From: Bacillota bacterium
GTDB taxonomy: Bacteria > Bacillota > Dethiobacteria > Dethiobacterales > Dethiobacteraceae
NCBI GenBank assembly: GCA_024650095.1
Contig: JANKMV010000151.1
Span: 1-5,744 of the forward strand
Direction of reading: 5' to 3'
Length of the DNA: 5,744 nucleotides
The notes under the pieces were generated by a model. The model was given only the letters and a program-made list of their open reading frames with translations. It ran no database searches and was not told where the DNA came from. A program made the translations under genes and the position numbers. Every line of letters starts with the position of its first letter. Within the stretch, counting starts at the first letter, position 1. This document shows positions 1 through 5,715 of the stretch, one piece after another.

Positions 1-920
1 TTTTCTTCCTCCGTAATCTTCATAAATAGTTCCTCCAAATTACCACTGGTGGGAATAAAGCTGTAAACTACAAACTTTGCAGCAAACCTTGCCAGCAAGT
101 GAGCTTGTTGATCACGTTCACCACTAAATATGACGTCGAGCTGTCCCTTATTATTGAGTTCCACCGCACGTACATCACCTTGTTCGAGTAACCATAACCG
201 CGCCTCTTCTACTCTCTCCATTACACCTACCTCAATCAATGTATCGCCTTTAACGCGAGCCACCACTTCATCGATGGGCCCCACTAAAGGCATGCGACCT
301 TGATTGATGATACCGATATGGGTACAAAGCTGAGCTAACTCTGCGAGAATATGTGAACTAATAATGATGGTATGTCCCATCCTTTGCAGTTCCTTGAGAA
401 TATTGCGTAAGTCCACCCGAGCTCTCGGATCTAGCCCCGAGGCAGGTTCATCCAAAAGTAGTAAGCGCGGCTGGTGCACGAGTGTACGCGCTAAACAGAG
501 TCGCTGCTTCATACCTCGCGAAAGATTGTTGACAAAATCATCTCGTTTTTCCGCTAAACCCACCAACTCCAGCAAAGCAGGCATGGATTGACGCACTTGG
601 TCAATACGGCATCCGGCAGCTTCACCGTAAAACTCCAAATATTCATTTACCCGCAGATCATCGTAAACACCAAAGAAATCTGGCATGTAACCGATGAGCT
701 TACGTGTTTGTCGCGGATTTTTAAAGATCGACATGCCATCCAATTCAATCTGTCCGGCTGTGTGCGTGAGTAAGGTTGCCATAATGCGTAGAGCTGTTGT
801 CTTTCCTGCGCCATTGGGACCCACAAAACCAAAGATACTGCCTTCTTCCACCACAAAACTAATATCATTGACGGCTGTTAGACGACCGTACTGTTTCGTC
901 AAATTCTTTACCTGCATCAT
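1..920 (-). CDS. ABC-2-type transporter ATP-binding protein (3' end off the left edge)
   Basis: This is a cytoplasmic ATPase of the export-type (ABC-2/CcmA-like) family, which powers a separate membrane permease. The 306 codons in the window are uninterrupted. They show Walker A GPNGAGKTT at residues 34-42, signature LSRGMKQ at 133-139, Walker B LLLLDEP at 153-159, D-loop SGLD at 161-164 and the H-loop histidine at 190. The usual Q-loop glutamine is replaced: the segment reads YMPDFFGVYDDL around 78-89. The visible end, LEELFMKITEEE, matches the typical C-terminus of these roughly 300-residue ATPases, so only a few residues are missing. The start is the first of two tandem ATGs. It overlaps the upstream gene's TGA as ATGA and has AAGGAGG 9 bases before it, suggesting translational coupling. 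The partner is inferred to be the 747-residue protein upstream plus a permease beyond the edge. The transported substrate cannot be read from the sequence. Confidence 0.95.
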   Translation of the reverse strand, partial: MMQVKNLTKQYGRLTAVNDISFVVEEGSIFGFVGPNGAGKTTALRIMATLLTHTAGQIELDGMSIFKNPRQTRKLIGYMPDFFGVYDDLRVNEYLEFYGEAAGCRIDQVRQSMPALLELVGLAEKRDDFVNNLSRGMKQRLCLARTLVHQPRLLLLDEPASGLDPRARVDLRNILKELQRMGHTIIISSHILAELAQLCTHIGIINQGRMPLVGPIDEVVARVKGDTLIEVGVMERVEEARLWLLEQGDVRAVELNNKGQLDVIFSGERDQQAHLLARFAAKFVVYSFIPTSGNLEELFMKITEEE

Positions 921-3160
921 TTGAGAACACCTCCTTGTACAGAGAAGAGCCGGGTGGTATCCAACCACAAGTCTCCATCGTACTTTAGGCGAACCCGCAA
1001 GCGGTCTCCTTGAACTAATTGCTCTACATGCTGCAAGGTGTAGCTACTCACACTGTTTCCCGGAGTCATCATGCCTATTTGCTCCCACTCATCTTGCACA
1101 TTGTTATAAACCAAAATTTCTGTACTCCCATGACCATTTACGGTTAAGTTAAGCTGATAATTACCCTGGGTGTAATCAATATTCTGGGGTAGGGGAAAAA
1201 TCAAATCAAGTTGTCCATTTCCGTTTAAATATAATTCATTACCCATCTTACCACCCATATGAGCAGGTACGTTGGTGGCAGCAGGATGGATAATTAACGG
1301 CTTCAACCAACCGTCTTGAATGCTAAATTTTTCTTCCAAGGCCATCTCCCTCACTTGCAATCCAGTGGAGAAGATGGAAAGCGGTGTTGTTTGCTCAACA
1401 CCAGACAAGTTCATTACGGAAACATCATCATTAAAACCGACAAAAAGCAGATCCAATGTGGAAGAAAAAAGTTCTTCTGGCCAATATGGTTGATATCGTG
1501 TGTTTTGATTGTAATGTTGATAAATGCGAGTCATATCTAGTCCACCTAATTTATTAAGCACAACGGCTTTACTTTCACCCGGCGCCAACGCGCCCACCGT
1601 TTGCCACCCGCGACCAAAACGTACGTAGGACTCAAACAATGGATAGACCGTATCATTCTTAACAGTAACTTCCACCTTTGCAATCCCCATGGTTGCCTGC
1701 AAATCAATGGTACCTTCCAGTTCTAGTGCACGCTCTCCATAGAGGCGCTGCATCGACCACAAGGGCGGATTATCAATTTGTAAAATGGTTTCTGCCACTG
1801 TTGCCCCACGCGTTACCTCAACACCGCGACCCGGGGCGACCGTACCCCCCGCTGTAGTAAAGCTCACATCGCTCCGCTGTGGAATAAAGAGCGCCCCATA
1901 GCTCTCGGCAATAGCCTTATTTCCCTGCACATCTAAAAAATTGATTTCATAGAGCGCGTACTCATTGCCCCGACTACTGCTAGCCGTTGCATAGATGAGG
2001 ACTGTAAATACGATAGCGACTACTGGAATGGTCAGCCAACCCCAATCCCACCGACGCAAGCGACGCAGGATTACGTAACTTAGGGGCCCAATGATGAGTA
2101 TATAAAGGAGCAATCCAATCAAAATCATTGTGGGTGAGAAAAAGGAAGCATCCTCCCCAGCCATAGAAATGAGGTTTAAAAACTGTGGTAGCGCATAATT
2201 GTCACGGCTAGCCTGATAGTCATACAGTCTCTCCCCTCCGGATTCGTACACAAAACGCCAAAAACTTTCTTGCGTTGTTGCATCGGTAAAGGGAGAATCT
2301 TCCAAGTTCAGTGTTGCATAGAATACTCTTCCCCGCCCATAGTTATTTGCCACTAGCAGTGGCACAGAATCCACAGATAAAAGCACTTCACCGGTTGCAT
2401 TACCGGTAGAAACCACATAAGGATGTGCCAGTATCTCTCCTGAAAACGGCAGGACATCTTCCATTTCCCTTGTCCCCGTTGGTTTAAAGGGCAGAATCTC
2501 CGGGGGTATTAAGACGACATTTCCTTGCCAACCACGACCACCGCCAACAACGAGTATTCCGCCTCTTTGTACCCAACTGGTGAGGTTGTCTTTTTGCCCC
2601 GCTTGTAACGTCATTAATTGTCCATCACTAATCACAAGTAGGGAGAAATTATCCATAAAAGCTCTTTGCGTAAAGTACTCTTGGTGCAAATTCACAACCG
2701 TCGCTCCATTATAAATGTTGGTAAGACGGGTAAACGATTCAGTGGAAGTAGTGAGCACCCCAATGATCATGCCATGTTGGGCTGAACCAGCATCAATGGC
2801 TTCGGACTTAACAATACTCCCGTCCGTCCCCACCAGTTCCAATTGCCTCCGTCCCACGTCACCTAAAAAAGTAGTAACACTAAAGGGAGGTAAATAAAAT
2901 TCTACTTCTATCGTTTTACCAGCCGGTACAAAAATTTCTTCTTTATACGTGCCGCTATAGGTGACGACCGCCATTCCTTGCCAATCTTCTGTGCCGCGGT
3001 TGGTCACCTTTACCTGTAAGAGATTCCAGTATACATCCTCTAGCCCCGAGTTGAAATTGAGCTGCTGGTTCAGCTCTAGGTTCACTTGTGCACCCGCTAC
3101 AGGCGAAGATAGTGCCATTATCAATAAAAGTAACGCTATGCACATGCTAATTTTTTTCAT
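917..3160 (-). CDS. Large signal-peptide membrane protein with GATase-like ectodomain, partner of ABC ATPase
   Basis: This is a predicted exported protein of 747 residues. A signal peptide (1-24, basic MKK then a hydrophobic core, likely cleaved after AGA) leads into an N-terminal beta-rich segment. A GATase-like alpha/beta region follows at about 130-215, including LLVISDGQLM and WVQRGGILVVGGG. A later segment (YGRGRVFYATLNLEDSPF, about 275-292) is typical of the end of such domains. Two membrane spans lie near 344-365 and 375-393, separated by a basic LRRLRRWDW loop. The remaining 350 or so residues form a beta-rich C-terminal region that should be extracytoplasmic; the last 100 residues look like a jelly-roll. 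It is co-translated with the ABC ATPase, so it probably serves that transporter as an auxiliary subunit, by analogy with GldG. That role is inference and I do not recognise a named family. The start at 3160 has a modest GAGGG Shine-Dalgarno and gives a clean signal peptide. An in-frame ATG at 3199 would add 13 residues but lacks a Shine-Dalgarno. Confidence 0.85.
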   Translation of the reverse strand: MKKISMCIALLLLIMALSSPVAGAQVNLELNQQLNFNSGLEDVYWNLLQVKVTNRGTEDWQGMAVVTYSGTYKEEIFVPAGKTIEVEFYLPPFSVTTFLGDVGRRQLELVGTDGSIVKSEAIDAGSAQHGMIIGVLTTSTESFTRLTNIYNGATVVNLHQEYFTQRAFMDNFSLLVISDGQLMTLQAGQKDNLTSWVQRGGILVVGGGRGWQGNVVLIPPEILPFKPTGTREMEDVLPFSGEILAHPYVVSTGNATGEVLLSVDSVPLLVANNYGRGRVFYATLNLEDSPFTDATTQESFWRFVYESGGERLYDYQASRDNYALPQFLNLISMAGEDASFFSPTMILIGLLLYILIIGPLSYVILRRLRRWDWGWLTIPVVAIVFTVLIYATASSSRGNEYALYEINFLDVQGNKAIAESYGALFIPQRSDVSFTTAGGTVAPGRGVEVTRGATVAETILQIDNPPLWSMQRLYGERALELEGTIDLQATMGIAKVEVTVKNDTVYPLFESYVRFGRGWQTVGALAPGESKAVVLNKLGGLDMTRIYQHYNQNTRYQPYWPEELFSSTLDLLFVGFNDDVSVMNLSGVEQTTPLSIFSTGLQVREMALEEKFSIQDGWLKPLIIHPAATNVPAHMGGKMGNELYLNGNGQLDLIFPLPQNIDYTQGNYQLNLTVNGHGSTEILVYNNVQDEWEQIGMMTPGNSVSSYTLQHVEQLVQGDRLRVRLKYDGDLWLDTTRLFSVQGGVLK
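918..936 (-). promoter_or_regulatory. Shine-Dalgarno and ATGA stop/start overlap for the ATPase gene
   Basis: On the minus strand AAGGAGG (936-930) lies inside the last codons of the 747-residue gene. It stands 9 bases before ATG at 920-918, or 12 before a second in-frame ATG. The ATG shares bases with the upstream TGA (919-917). The arrangement predicts coupled translation of the two proteins, and the Shine-Dalgarno decides the start. Confidence 0.85.
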
Positions 3161-3195
3161 TCTTTTCCCTCTCTTCACATCTGCTTTATGTAAAA

Positions 3196-3246
3196 TCATA
3201 ACGATTTTTCTTGTTGGTAACTACAATTATTCTCGCAAACAATCAT
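3196..3246 (-). CDS. Possible 16-residue leader ORF upstream of the ABC operon
   Basis: An ATG at 3246 opens a frame encoding MIVCENNCSYQQEKSL. Its TGA overlaps, as ATGA, the in-frame upstream ATG (3199) of the 747-residue gene. A strong AAGGAG lies upstream, but only 3 bases separate it from this ATG, which is shorter than usual. A TTG at 3242 in another frame is better spaced (7 bases) and would give 18 residues ending at 3186. Either could be a leader peptide; both may be chance. The strong Shine-Dalgarno is the only real evidence. Confidence 0.25.
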   Translation of the reverse strand: MIVCENNCSYQQEKSL

Positions 3247-3251
3247 TATCT

Positions 3252-3270
3252 CCTTGTTTATAGCACAAGG
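3252..3270 (-). promoter_or_regulatory. Hairpin covering a Shine-Dalgarno in the operon leader
   Basis: CCTTGT and ACAAGG form a perfect 6-bp inverted repeat with a 7-base loop. On the minus-strand transcript the 3' arm includes the AAGG of the AAGGAG that precedes the tiny leader ORF. Folding would therefore hide that ribosome binding site. A DNA operator role is the alternative. Confidence 0.4.
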
Positions 3271-3281
3271 GACGAGCCTTA

Positions 3282-3299
3282 TGCGATGACTTCATCGTA
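3282..3299. repeat. Near-perfect 18-bp palindrome
   Basis: TGCGATGACTTCATCGTA has CGATGA and TCATCG arms around a 2-base centre, extended by one mismatch and one further pair. It lies just downstream of the possible minus-strand -10 element, where a repressor operator or a short leader hairpin (CGATG, AAGT loop, CATCG) would be plausible. No specific regulator is identified. Confidence 0.4.
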
Positions 3300-3320
3300 G
3301 CCAACTGAAGCACTATCGTC

Positions 3321-3326
3321 AGTATA
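3321..3326 (-). promoter_or_regulatory. Possible -10 element for the ABC operon
   Basis: TATACT on the minus strand matches five of six positions of TATAAT. No good TTGACA stands 16-18 bases upstream. Instead, the TTAAGA repeat cluster begins there, which fits a promoter depending on an activator. The transcription start is inferred to be near 3314. Confidence 0.35.
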
Positions 3327-3333
3327 AGCGAAG

Positions 3334-3378
3334 AATCTTAAGAACAGTTGCTTACTTTCTTAAGATTTGTTAAGATTT
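3334..3378. promoter_or_regulatory. TTAAGA repeat cluster, candidate regulator binding site
   Basis: AATCTTAAGAA (3334-3344) and TTCTTAAGATT (3357-3367) are perfect 11-bp inverted copies 12 bases apart. The core TCTTAAGA is itself palindromic, so they also read as direct repeats. TTAAGATTT recurs at 3360 and 3370, exactly 10 bp apart. The three TTAAGA copies therefore sit at 3338, 3360 and 3370, about two turns and one turn of the helix. Direct repeats with helical spacing upstream of a -10 are typical of OmpR/PhoB-type response regulator sites. The identity of the regulator is unknown. An AT-rich transcript hairpin is an alternative reading. Confidence 0.45.
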
Positions 3379-3449
3379 ATTACTTTTCCACATATATTGC
3401 CTTTATTCACGCTGCGCCTTTCTGTGTTCTGCGTATTTACATAATTCAT
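3360..3449 (-). CDS. Possible 29-residue small protein
   Basis: ATG at 3449 opens a 29-codon frame, starting MNYVNTQNTERRSV and ending KVINLNKS, with TAA at 3362-3360. An AGGGAGG Shine-Dalgarno (3461-3455) sits at ideal 5-base spacing. The peptide is polar, rich in Asn and basic residues, and has one Cys and no membrane segment. Its 3' end runs into the TTAAGA repeat cluster. I recognise no family. It could be a small protein or leader peptide, or a non-coding tract that only mimics a start signal. The Shine-Dalgarno is the main support. Confidence 0.35.
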   Translation of the reverse strand: MNYVNTQNTERRSVNKGNICGKVINLNKS

Positions 3450-3460
3450 CTTTTCCTCCC

Positions 3461-3490
3461 TAATAAAAGACGCAGGGTATGTCTAACTAC
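3461..3490 (+). repeat. Two-copy imperfect repeat, copy 1
   Basis: The segment from TAATA through AGAC and AGGGTATGT to AACT recurs near the right edge (5717-5742) in the same orientation. Small gaps separate the shared blocks, and AGGGTATGT is the longest exact block. In both places it lies upstream of minus-strand genes. Confidence 0.4.
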
Positions 3491-3524
3491 TTGGCGAATA
3501 TATAGTGAATAAACTACGATTGTT

Positions 3525-3540
3525 AGGAGATGGCACCTTG
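3525..3540 (+). promoter_or_regulatory. Shine-Dalgarno and TTG start of the acetyltransferase
   Basis: AGGAG at 3525-3529 is followed by 8 bases and then TTG at 3538. This is the only good ribosome binding site near the 5' end of the frame, and it argues against the GTG at 3505. Confidence 0.7.
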
Positions 3541-3990
3541 ATTGTTAGAAAAGCCAAGATTTCTGATGTTGAAGAGATTCACAAGTTAATTAACCAATAT
3601 GCCGCTGAAGGAGAAATGTTAGCTCGTGCGAGACTAACACTTTATGAAGGCATACGCGAGATATCTGTCATTGAAATTGATAAGAAGGTTGTCGCCGCCG
3701 GCTCACTACACATCCTGTGGAGTGATCTAGCTGAAATTCGAGCACTTGCTGTCGCCCCTGACTATATTAAACAAGGACTCGGTAGGATGCTTGTGCAAAC
3801 CTTCTTAGACGAAGCAAGGGAACTAGCGCTACCTAGAGTTTTTGCTCTCACGTATAGACCGGAATTCTTCGCTAAATGTGGCTTTCACCACGTGGAGAAA
3901 GAAGATTTACCACAAAAGGTTTGGAAGGAATGTGTCAACTGTCCCAAATTCCCAAACTGTGGGGAAAGTGCAGTCATTATAGACCTATAA
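3538..3990 (+). CDS. ArgA-like GNAT-family N-acetyltransferase
   Basis: This cytoplasmic acetyl-CoA-dependent acetyltransferase has 150 residues. The whole length fits a single GNAT domain. Motif A is AEIRALAVAPDYIKQGLGR, with the CoA pyrophosphate loop Q79-G-L-G-R83, and the late FFAKCGF segment (about 110-116) is typical. The sequence resembles the short, stand-alone N-acetylglutamate-synthase-like proteins of Clostridia, so a role in the first step of arginine synthesis is possible, but the substrate is not shown by sequence. A C-terminal C132-x2-C135-x5-C141 cluster (ECVNCPKFPNCGE) is characteristic of this subgroup and may bind a metal. I chose the TTG start because AGGAG (3525-3529) lies 8 bases before it and the family normally begins at this point (IVRKAKISD). 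An in-frame GTG at 3505 lacks a Shine-Dalgarno. The gene appears monocistronic and converges on the grpB-like/pyrB pair. Confidence 0.88.
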   Translation: MIVRKAKISDVEEIHKLINQYAAEGEMLARARLTLYEGIREISVIEIDKKVVAAGSLHILWSDLAEIRALAVAPDYIKQGLGRMLVQTFLDEARELALPRVFALTYRPEFFAKCGFHHVEKEDLPQKVWKECVNCPKFPNCGESAVIIDL

Positions 3991-4118
3991 GGTAGGCGCG
4001 CCTTTCAGTACTGCTTACGTGGATACAGTGTAGAGAATGGTCCTGATCGTTCCCTACATGCGGTGGTTCTATCCTTTACGTAATCTACTATACAGTAGAA
4101 CAATAGTAACTAATCTAC
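3991..4118. other. Intergenic spacer with small inverted repeats
   Basis: No gene is seen between the acetyltransferase stop and the terminator. The spacer holds a perfect 10-bp palindrome AGGCGCGCCT (3994-4003). It also has an imperfect 8-bp inverted repeat GTAGAGAA/TTCCCTAC (4030-4057) and CTACT/AGTAG with a 4-base loop (4085-4098). TAATCTAC occurs twice (4081, 4111). These look like 3'-untranslated structure. Function is unknown. Confidence 0.5.
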
Positions 4119-4160
4119 AAAAAGCACTGATAGGGAGCAGTCCGCCTATCAATGCTTTTT
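4119..4160. terminator. Bidirectional rho-independent terminator
   Basis: AAAAAGCA-C-TGATAGG (4119-4134) pairs with CCTATCA-A-TGCTTTTT (4145-4160): 15 pairs and one C/A mismatch around a 10-base loop. On the plus strand the tail is a long T-rich run continuing to about 4169. On the minus strand it is TTTTT. It lies 128 bases after the acetyltransferase stop and 39 bases after the pyrB stop, so it can end both converging transcripts. Confidence 0.85.
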
Positions 4161-4199
4161 TCTCTTTTTACGTCTGCTGTTATTTATATTATAGCCTTG

Positions 4200-5105
4200 C
4201 TACGAGCCGGCAAGGATATTGTGCAAAAGGCTCATCCGTACGTACATACCAAAATGGGACTGCTGGAAAAATACGGAACGTTTATCATCATCTAGATCAA
4301 AAGAAATCTCATTGCGGCGAGGCAACGGGTGCATTAAAATTGTGTGCGCTGAAAAGTTCTTCATCACACTTTGATTGATTATAAACTCTTCAATCTTCAG
4401 ATCTGTATTTTTAAAACGTTCCGTTTGAGTACGTGTATGGTAAAGCACATCAATATCTTGTGGCAAATCGGCCAATGACCGACAAGGAATATATGAAACA
4501 CCCTTTTGTGATAGATAGGTCACATATTCGTCTGGAAGAGCGATGACATCGCGACTCAGTCCATAAATAGTGATATCATCATAGAGTGAGAGCAATTTAA
4601 CTAGAGAATGGACTGTGCGACCAAAACGCAAATCTCCCAGCACGGCGATGGAGAGCCCATCGATATTGTTTTTATACTTGTAAATAGTATAGGCATCAAG
4701 GAGTGCTTGCGTAGGGTGCTCACCGCTGCCGCTACCCGCATTAATGATGGGAACAAGAGAAACACTGGCACCATCAACCGCTGCAGTACTATCCGAGTGA
4801 CGCAAGACAATGGCATCACAGTACCCATCGATAACACGAATGGTATCTAAGAGACTCTCCCCTTTAATGGCTGACGACATTTCCTTGGCGTTCTCTGTAC
4901 TGATAATACTGCCACCCAAGCGTGAAACCGCGGCCTCAAAGGAAAGCCGAGTCCGTGTACTGGGTTCATAGAAAATAGTCGCCACAATTTTCCCTGCCAA
5001 CGATGTAGAAAATTTCTTCCCATCAACACGCATTTCATCCGTTAAGACAAATAACTGTTCTAGGCTTGTCCTAGAAAACTGATCGCAACTCAATACATGG
5101 TGCAT
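4200..5105 (-). CDS. pyrB: Aspartate carbamoyltransferase catalytic chain
   Basis: The enzyme makes N-carbamoyl-L-aspartate from carbamoyl phosphate and aspartate, the committed step of pyrimidine synthesis, as a cytoplasmic catalytic trimer. At 301 residues it is full length. Visible motifs are FYEPSTRTRLSFE (45-57, carbamoyl-phosphate loop S49-T50-R51-T52), the S77 and K81 pair reaching the neighbouring active site, R102 in LRHS, GEHPTQALLD (128-137), FGRTVHSL with R163, TRTQ with R225 and Q227, and HPLPR (259-263). The GRTVHSL, TRTQTERF and HPLPRRNEI signatures group it with the E. coli/CAD type and not with the B. subtilis type. A GGAGGTGA Shine-Dalgarno stands just before the ATG, which lies 22 bases after the GrpB-family stop, so the two are probably co-transcribed. 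pyrI does not follow: a terminator lies 39 bases downstream. No PyrR-type attenuator is visible in the 22-base gap. The other pyr genes are not in the window. Confidence 0.96.
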   Translation of the reverse strand: MHHVLSCDQFSRTSLEQLFVLTDEMRVDGKKFSTSLAGKIVATIFYEPSTRTRLSFEAAVSRLGGSIISTENAKEMSSAIKGESLLDTIRVIDGYCDAIVLRHSDSTAAVDGASVSLVPIINAGSGSGEHPTQALLDAYTIYKYKNNIDGLSIAVLGDLRFGRTVHSLVKLLSLYDDITIYGLSRDVIALPDEYVTYLSQKGVSYIPCRSLADLPQDIDVLYHTRTQTERFKNTDLKIEEFIINQSVMKNFSAHTILMHPLPRRNEISFDLDDDKRSVFFQQSHFGMYVRMSLLHNILAGS

Positions 5106-5127
5106 ATTGTCACCTCCAATAAATTTC

Positions 5128-5643
5128 TTAAAGCGTTCTATACCATTTCAATGCTTTTTTCTCTAACTCAGTGACAAAATGATCTTTACCTTCTATGTAT
5201 GCGACACGGTCTAATGGAAACTCTTTTGCCAGCTTTGCTTTCAATGCTCCATATAGACGTGCTACTTCGGGAAATTGTTGCAAATAACAACGAACCGCCA
5301 CGTGTCTGTCAATATCTAAATGATTGTTAAACTGAAAAATATGGACATGATGAGTTCGATGAACACGCCCTTTACGAAAAAAACGTCTTTGCTTAATCCC
5401 ATTCTCTCCCAAGGGCTCGTAACCAAGCTCAATCATCTGTTCATTATACGCATCCACTTTTCTGATGTCTCTTACCACTGGCATGATATCGATCACTGGT
5501 TTAGCGATCATCCCAGGCACCGAAGTACTACCAATATGGTGAATTTCCAAAATTTCAGCACCATAAATCATTTTAAGCTTGGTCGCTTCTTCTTTAAATT
5601 GAAGAGGCCATTTTTCATCATACTCCGTCACGATGATATTCAT
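5128..5643 (-). CDS. GrpB family protein (nucleotidyltransferase-like fold)
   Basis: This is a cytoplasmic 171-residue protein of the GrpB/UPF0157 family, whose members have a nucleotidyltransferase-like fold and no firmly established reaction. The sequence begins with the family's EYDEKWP segment (7-13). The hallmark HIGSTSVPGMIAKPVIDI follows at 36-53, containing the GS pair and the acidic D52 expected of the fold. Conserved-looking THHVHIF (97-103) and Y149-x3-K153 follow. Length is normal for a stand-alone member. The start at 5643 is chosen because AAGGGGGAG stands 6 bases upstream and the family begins here. An upstream in-frame ATG at 5700 would add 19 residues with no comparable Shine-Dalgarno. 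It is the first visible gene of a likely two-gene unit with pyrB. Whether the pairing has a metabolic meaning is unknown. Confidence 0.9.
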   Translation of the reverse strand: MNIIVTEYDEKWPLQFKEEATKLKMIYGAEILEIHHIGSTSVPGMIAKPVIDIMPVVRDIRKVDAYNEQMIELGYEPLGENGIKQRRFFRKGRVHRTHHVHIFQFNNHLDIDRHVAVRCYLQQFPEVARLYGALKAKLAKEFPLDRVAYIEGKDHFVTELEKKALKWYRTL

Positions 5644-5715
5644 TCGATACTCCCCCTTCACCATTTCTGCAACTAATGTAGAGTACCATGCTTGCGACAA
5701 TTTTTATAACTGTAC

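Larger units (their letters stand above)
3161..3537. other. Divergent intergenic region with regulatory signals
   Basis: This stretch of 377 bases lies between the divergent 747-residue gene and the acetyltransferase gene and contains no large gene. It holds two possible tiny minus-strand ORFs, a TTAAGA repeat cluster, a possible -10 hexamer, several short inverted repeats and one copy of a two-copy repeat, each listed separately. It presumably carries the promoters for both flanking units. No known riboswitch class or T-box is recognisable by eye. Confidence 0.8.

Noticed and set aside
1316..1540. Plus-strand open frame with a hydrophobic C-terminus
   Set aside because: Antisense shadow inside the 747-residue gene; no evidence of independent expression.
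2961..3263. Plus-strand open frame of 100 codons
   Set aside because: Antisense to the signal peptide and N-terminus of the 747-residue gene; no recognisable domain and no supporting start signal.
3334..3367. TTAAGA inverted repeat as a rho-independent terminator
   Set aside because: The stem is almost all A/T and lacks a clean T-run directly after it on the minus strand; phased direct repeats suggest a DNA binding site instead.
3348..3376. Plus-strand promoter TTGCTT, 17 bases, TAAGAT for the acetyltransferase
   Set aside because: Spacing is right, but both hexamers are weak and fall inside the TTAAGA repeat cluster, which explains the sequence better. Kept only as a possibility.
4037..4378. 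Plus-strand open frame of 113 codons after the acetyltransferase
   Set aside because: It crosses the strong bidirectional terminator and runs antisense into the 3' end of pyrB. No Shine-Dalgarno or recognisable domain.
5320..5676. Plus-strand open frame of 118 codons
   Set aside because: Lies antisense to the clearly recognisable GrpB-family gene and shows no recognisable domain.
5644..5700. 19-residue N-terminal extension of the GrpB-family protein
   Set aside because: The family starts at the internal Met (5643), which has AAGGGGGAG at 6 bases; the upstream ATG has no good Shine-Dalgarno.
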